From an uncultured bacterium (GTDB lineage Bacteria; Patescibacteriota; Minisyncoccia; Phycocordibacterales; UBA9973): a stretch of DNA of 14,741 nt. The notes under the pieces were generated by a model that was not told the origin of the DNA, searched no databases, and worked only from the letters and a program-made list of their open reading frames with translations. The stretch's first letter is position 1. Every line of letters begins with the position of its first letter. The stretch lies in NCBI GenBank assembly GCA_903891365.1, contig CAITEG010000067.1:1-14741 (forward strand), written 5' to 3'. A program made the translations under genes and the position numbers. Positions 11,565 through 14,741 of the stretch are shown here, piece after piece.

Positions 11565-11846
11565 ATGAAAAGGGTCCTTTTTGACATCTCACTATTCATA
11601 TTTATATTCTTGTTGCCTTGGTGGACAACTTTCATATGGGCCATAGTTGGCTTGTTTGTTTTTATAAATTTCTATGAATTTTTGGTAGCAAGTATTATGG
11701 TGTATGTGCTTATCGCAGTTCCTTTCGACAAGATGCTGAATCATTCATTCTTTATTTACTCAGGCATAATTATTTTTTATTTATTGGTTCAGTATTTACG
11801 TCGTCATATAATCTTATACAAAAATGAAATTCCATATAAATCATAA
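11565..11846 (+). CDS. Small multi-span membrane protein, possible MreD-like
   Basis: A 93-residue, very hydrophobic protein with about three to four membrane spans (about residues 5-20, 22-48 and 64-78). Its only hydrophilic parts are a loop with V-P-F-D-K-M and the basic C-terminus. I do not recognise the sequence. Its place directly before PBP2 is where rod-shape operons usually hold mreD, and MreD is an all-helical membrane protein, but this one is much shorter than the usual about 160 residues. It could be a reduced MreD or an unrelated lineage-specific partner of PBP2. Its last 23 nt overlap the PBP2 start, implying coupled translation. The start is supported by the promoter immediately upstream. 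Confidence 0.6.
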   Translation: MKRVLFDISLFIFIFLLPWWTTFIWAIVGLFVFINFYEFLVASIMVYVLIAVPFDKMLNHSFFIYSGIIIFYLLVQYLRRHIILYKNEIPYKS

Positions 11847-13521
11847 ATATATAAAGAGAGATATCGCGCCAGATGAGATATTCCTCGACTCTAAGAATTT
11901 ACCAGAGTTCAACACTCAGCAATTTGAAGGTAGACTAGAGAAGCCTATACCTAAGAGATCCATCTTCTTTTTGGGGACTTTCTTTTTTGTCTGTGCTTTA
12001 CTTTTTGTCTATAAGTTAAGTTATTTGCAAATATATAAAGGTGAAGCTTACTTTAAAAAAAGTGAGAGTAATACTTTGATGAAGCAGCCGATTTTTGCTG
12101 ACAGAGGGCTCATCTATGATAGGAACAAAGTTCTTCTTGCTTGGAACTCTTGGGATAAAGCTGATTTAAACAAATTCTCTTCTCCTCTTAGAACCTATAC
12201 TCTAGATCCTGGTTTTGGACTTCTCCTCGGTTATGTCAGTTCTCCCGCGAAAGATTCATCTGGAAATTATTGGCAAGATTCATTCCTTGGTAAGGATGGT
12301 GTTGAGAAAGCATATAATACAAATCTTACAGGCAAGAATGGTGTACGTATTACAGAGACAAATGTGAAAGGTGAAGTTCAATCAGAAAATGTAGTTACTC
12401 CACCTACTGCCGGCGAGAATATCACTCTCTCTGTTGATAGTAGAATTCAAAAGAAGATGTATGACTCTATCCTTTCTATGGCCAAGAGTGTGTCTTTCTC
12501 AGGTGGTGCAGGTGTTCTTATGAATATAAAAACAGGAGAGGTTCTTGCCTTGACTAGTTATCCAGAATACAATCCTACTATTTTATCAGAAGGGAAAGAC
12601 AAGAAAACTATAAATGGGTACTTCTCTGATAATCGTAAGGTCTTCTTGAACAGAGCTATCTCTGGTCTGTATGCTCCAGGGTCTATCGTGAAGCCTTTTG
12701 TGGGTTATGGAGCACTTGTAGAAAATGTTATAAGTCCACTCAAACAAATTTTTTCAAATGGTTCTATATCTGTACCGAACCCTTACTTCCCAGATAAAAA
12801 GTCTGTTTTCAAAGACCATGGATCTTTCGGTTATGTGGATATAAAGAAAGCTTTGGCGATTTCTTCTGACGTTTACTTTTATGAAGTTGGTGGAGGATAT
12901 CAGGATCAAAAAGGATTAGGTATTTTAAATATTGATAAATATGCAAAGACTTTTGGTGTTGGTATGAAGACTGGTATAGATCTAGGTTCTGAAAAGGAAG
13001 GAGTTGTTCCTACTCCAGATTGGAAAGCTAAAACTTTTAAAGGTGAGATGTGGAGAGTAGGAGATACTTACAACACTGCTATCGGTCAGTATGGATTCCA
13101 AGTCACACCTATATCTATGGCTCGTGCTGTAGCAGGTATAGCCTCTATGGGAACTATTCCTACTCCACATATACGCAAGGATGATAAAACTTTTGAATCT
13201 CAAGTAGTCTCTGTTCCAGTAGATAAGAATATGATGTCTGTCATTCAGTCTGGTATGCGTATGGCAGTGACAGAAGGGACAGCGACAGCTCTTAACTTGG
13301 CAAACGTGCAAGTTGCAGCCAAGTCAGGTACTGCTCAGGTGGGCCTTGGGAATACAAATACAAACTCTTGGATTATTGGATTCTTCCCTTATGATAACCC
13401 TAAATATTCTTTTGCTATCTTGATGGAAAGAGGTCCAAAAGCAGCATCAGGTAATGCAACTCGTGTCATGAGTGAAGTCATTGATTATATGAGTATTTAT
13501 ACCCCAGAATACTTCAAGTAA
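11824..13521 (+). CDS. mrdA: Penicillin-binding protein 2, peptidoglycan transpeptidase
   Basis: A 565-residue class B PBP that cross-links peptidoglycan outside the membrane, the elongation-type transpeptidase. A cytoplasmic N-terminus is followed by one membrane span (about residues 46-64, FFLGTFFFVCALLFVYKL). The pedestal/dimer domain starts at QPIFADRGLIYDRN (about 88-101). The transpeptidase motifs are S287-I-V-K290 in YAPGSIVKPF (nucleophile Ser287), S347-S348-D349 in ISSDVYFYEVG, and K500-S501-G502-T503 in AAKSGTAQVG. The SxD form of the second motif occurs in E. coli PBP2, whereas division PBP3 has SxN, which favours mrdA over ftsI. The start ATG overlaps the upstream membrane-protein gene by 23 nt and lacks a Shine-Dalgarno sequence. 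RodA, the usual glycosyltransferase partner, is not next door; a terminator follows. Confidence 0.93.
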   Translation: MKFHINHKYIKRDIAPDEIFLDSKNLPEFNTQQFEGRLEKPIPKRSIFFLGTFFFVCALLFVYKLSYLQIYKGEAYFKKSESNTLMKQPIFADRGLIYDRNKVLLAWNSWDKADLNKFSSPLRTYTLDPGFGLLLGYVSSPAKDSSGNYWQDSFLGKDGVEKAYNTNLTGKNGVRITETNVKGEVQSENVVTPPTAGENITLSVDSRIQKKMYDSILSMAKSVSFSGGAGVLMNIKTGEVLALTSYPEYNPTILSEGKDKKTINGYFSDNRKVFLNRAISGLYAPGSIVKPFVGYGALVENVISPLKQIFSNGSISVPNPYFPDKKSVFKDHGSFGYVDIKKALAISSDVYFYEVGGGYQDQKGLGILNIDKYAKTFGVGMKTGIDLGSEKEGVVPTPDWKAKTFKGEMWRVGDTYNTAIGQYGFQVTPISMARAVAGIASMGTIPTPHIRKDDKTFESQVVSVPVDKNMMSVIQSGMRMAVTEGTATALNLANVQVAAKSGTAQVGLGNTNTNSWIIGFFPYDNPKYSFAILMERGPKAASGNATRVMSEVIDYMSIYTPEYFK

Positions 13522-13538
13522 GGGTCTTATTTACCCTT
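13520..13538 (+). other. Small hairpin at the PBP2 stop codon
   Basis: AAGGGT (13520-13525) and ACCCTT (13533-13538) form a 6-bp stem with loop CTTATTT, starting within the TAA stop. It lies 2 nt before the larger terminator hairpin and may stabilise the mRNA end or assist termination. Confidence 0.4.
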
Positions 13539-13540
13539 TA

Positions 13541-13588
13541 CCCCCACACCCACTTCCTAAAAAAAGTAGGTGTGGGGGTTTACTTCTT
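13541..13588 (+). terminator. Strong intrinsic terminator after PBP2
   Basis: A 15-position stem, CCCCCACACC-x-ACTT (13541-13555) against AAGT-x-GGTGTGGGGG (13564-13578), has one mismatch. The loop is CCTAAAAA and the stem is followed by GTTTACTTCTT-like T-rich sequence. It is by far the most stable hairpin seen in the window and should separate the PBP2 unit from greA. The greA promoter starts within its T-rich tail. Confidence 0.8.
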
Positions 13589-13607
13589 AACTGTAAATTG
13601 TTACAAT
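13579..13607 (+). promoter_or_regulatory. greA-lysS promoter
   Basis: TTTACT (13579-13584), a 17-nt spacer and TACAAT (13602-13607) resemble sigma-70 boxes at 4/6 and 5/6. The -10 box ends 9 nt before the greA ATG, so the leader would be only about 2-4 nt long. The -35 box overlaps the T-rich tail of the PBP2 terminator. Confidence 0.55.
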
Positions 13608-13616
13608 CTGTCAATT

Positions 13617-14081
13617 ATGGAAGAAACAAATTATATAACAGAAGAGAAGAAACACTCTTTACAAGAAGAGCTTAAACACTTGAAAACCGTTAAAAGAAAG
13701 GAGATTTTAGAGGCACTTGATGCAGCTAAGGCTCTTGGTGATTTGTCTGAAAATGCTGAGTACCACCAAGCTCGTGAAGATCAGGGCAAGACAGAGGATC
13801 GTATCAATCAGATTGAGTATATGCTTCAATCTTCAGTAGTTGTCAAGAAGCACCAAAGTTCAAAAGTTGAGATTGGTACAACTGTTGTAGTGAAAAAAGA
13901 AGGCAATAAAGAAACAGTTACTTACAGTATCGTCGGAGCAGAAGAAGCTGATATGAATCACAATAAAATTTCAAACAAGTCACCACTTGGTGAAGCTCTC
14001 TTTGGCAAGAAGAAGGGCGACGTAGTATCCATCAAAACTCCAAAGGGACTAGTCAAATACACCCTAGTTGATATACAATAG
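13617..14081 (+). CDS. greA: Transcription elongation factor GreA
   Basis: A 154-residue protein that binds the RNA polymerase secondary channel and stimulates cleavage of backtracked RNA. The N-terminal coiled-coil hairpin (about residues 10-75) contains ALGDLSENAEYHQAREDQ, with the acidic Asp and Glu residues at the tip (D-L-S-E-N-A-E-Y). The C-terminal FKBP-like domain includes GTTVVVKKEG, YSIVGAEEADMNHNKISNKSPLGEALFGKKKGDVV and a closing YTLVDIQ. The length fits the family (158 in E. coli). The start at 13617 is preferred over an in-frame ATG at 13572, because GreA normally begins close to YIT-E---L and because the upstream codons would lie in the terminator hairpin. It ends in TAG, the only non-TAA stop in the window. 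The lysS ATG follows 4 nt later. Confidence 0.95.
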   Translation: MEETNYITEEKKHSLQEELKHLKTVKRKEILEALDAAKALGDLSENAEYHQAREDQGKTEDRINQIEYMLQSSVVVKKHQSSKVEIGTTVVVKKEGNKETVTYSIVGAEEADMNHNKISNKSPLGEALFGKKKGDVVSIKTPKGLVKYTLVDIQ

Positions 14082-14085
14082 AGCT

Positions 14086-14741
14086 ATGGCATCTATAGAA
14101 GAACTGCGCGACGCGCGACTACTCAAAATTAATAAATTAAAAGAGGCAGGAATGAATCCTTATCCTTCTTCTGTTCCTCGTACTTGTTCTATAAAAGAAG
14201 TTAAAGAATCTTTTGAGATTTTAGAAAAAGAAGGAAAGAATATTTCAGTTGCGGGCCGAGTTATGATTGTCCGTGGACAGGGAGCGATACTTTTTATTGT
14301 ATTACAAGATGGCATTGATAGATTCCAAGCAGTCTTAAAAAAAGATGAGCTCGAAGAAAAAGTTTTTAATCTCTTTGTAGACACTATCGATAATGGTGAC
14401 TTTGTATCTGTGACTGGTTCACTTTTTGTAACACAAAGAGGGGAGCAAAGTATTTTAATAAAAGATTGGCAAATGGCTACGAAGGCCCTTTTGCCTCTTC
14501 CTGATAAATGGCATGGTTTACAAGACATAGAGGAGACTTATCGTAAGAGATATTTAGATATACTTATGGATGGTGAAGTTTACAATCGCTTTGTATTACG
14601 TTCAAAAATAATTAAATACATTAGAAATTATTTTGATAATAAAAATTTCCTAGAAGTAGAGACTCCTATAATGCAAAGTCAGGCTGGGGGAGCGATGGCA
14701 AAGACTTTCGATACACATCTAAATGATTATGATATGGATAT
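14086..14741 (+). CDS. lysS: Lysyl-tRNA synthetase, class II, C-terminus beyond the window edge
   Basis: The first 218 codons of a class II lysyl-tRNA synthetase, which charges tRNA-Lys. The open frame begins MASIEELRDARLLKINKL, a normal LysRS start leading to the M-N-P-Y-P segment. An OB-fold anticodon-binding domain covers about residues 55-150 (VAGRVMIVRGQGAILFIVLQDG). WHGLQDIEETYRKRYLDILM leads into the catalytic domain, and FLEVETPIMQSQAGGAMAKTFDTH is the motif-1 region with the family's AGGA. The catalytic motifs 2 and 3 lie beyond the right edge. It starts 4 nt after greA and should be co-transcribed with it. Codons 7-11 are unusually GC-rich (a tandem GCGCGAC) for this AT-rich region. 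Confidence 0.95.
   Translation, partial: MASIEELRDARLLKINKLKEAGMNPYPSSVPRTCSIKEVKESFEILEKEGKNISVAGRVMIVRGQGAILFIVLQDGIDRFQAVLKKDELEEKVFNLFVDTIDNGDFVSVTGSLFVTQRGEQSILIKDWQMATKALLPLPDKWHGLQDIEETYRKRYLDILMDGEVYNRFVLRSKIIKYIRNYFDNKNFLEVETPIMQSQAGGAMAKTFDTHLNDYDMD

Noticed and set aside
12982..13311. 109-residue minus-strand reading frame opposite PBP2
   Set aside because: The composition (Cys, His and Ser rich) is what antisense reading of this coding sequence gives. The PBP2 frame is clearly real.
13541..13578. PBP2 terminator hairpin as a member of the palindrome family
   Set aside because: It lacks the GAAGTCGGACTTC core, is intergenic and has a T-rich tail, so an ordinary terminator explains it.
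13572..13616. Upstream in-frame start of greA at 13572
   Set aside because: It would start inside the terminator hairpin and before the promoter. GreA proteins normally start near the ATG at 13617.
1..14741. Alternative genetic code (TGA as glycine), known in some Patescibacteria
   Set aside because: All recognised genes are complete with no in-frame TGA, and the expected conserved glycines use ordinary GGN codons. The absence of TGA stops is explained by the strong TAA preference in a small sample.

Overview
The window looks like a chromosomal housekeeping region of a small-genome bacterium of the Candidate Phyla Radiation (Patescibacteria), most likely a Parcubacteria-type lineage. This is inferred from the AT-rich sequence, very tight gene packing, near absence of Shine-Dalgarno sequences, an archaeal-type CMP kinase, and a gene set of peptidoglycan ligases, a SIMPL protein, a membrane-anchored Ig-like protein, PBP2, GreA and LysRS. 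The standard code fits: every complete gene ends in TAA except greA (TAG), and no TGA stop is seen. I cannot name the species.

Layout. 1-2048 (minus) is valS, whose C-terminus lies beyond the left edge. 2171-2458 (plus) is a small unknown gene with its own promoter and terminator. 2508-3710 (minus) is tsaD, for tRNA t6A synthesis. From 3843 a plus-strand run begins: CMP kinase, murE, murD, an alpha/beta hydrolase, an MTH1-like NUDIX hydrolase, a DUF1653 protein and murC, with 0-7 nt between genes or a one-base overlap. Next come a SIMPL-domain protein (9937), a membrane-anchored Ig-like protein (10668), a small MreD-like membrane protein (11565) and PBP2 (11824). A strong hairpin terminator follows PBP2. 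Then greA (13617) and lysS (14086, running off the right edge) form the next unit. There is no tRNA, rRNA, CRISPR array or transposase, and no gene-free stretch longer than about 135 bases.

Functionally, murE, murD and murC add amino acids to the UDP-MurNAc peptide, with MurE carrying the DNPR signature of meso-diaminopimelate enzymes. PBP2 with the MreD-like protein would use the product in lateral wall growth. TsaD, ValRS, LysRS and GreA serve translation and transcription, and the NUDIX enzyme probably cleans the nucleotide pool.

The most unusual content is a set of palindromic elements inserted in frame in essential genes. One family shares the 13-nt core GAAGTCGGACTTC flanked by locus-specific arms that are still perfectly self-complementary. 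It occurs once in tsaD, twice in tandem in murD and once in murC, and it is read in all three reading frames. tsaD also carries a larger insertion of about 127 nt that can fold on itself and is GC-richer than its host gene. murD additionally carries a GC-rich hairpin, a 16-nt palindrome and a 7-nt tandem repeat. These resemble in concept the Rickettsia palindromic elements, but are much shorter in the main family. A second genome-style feature is that five promoters have a -10 box ending exactly 6 nt before the ATG, which implies leaderless mRNAs.
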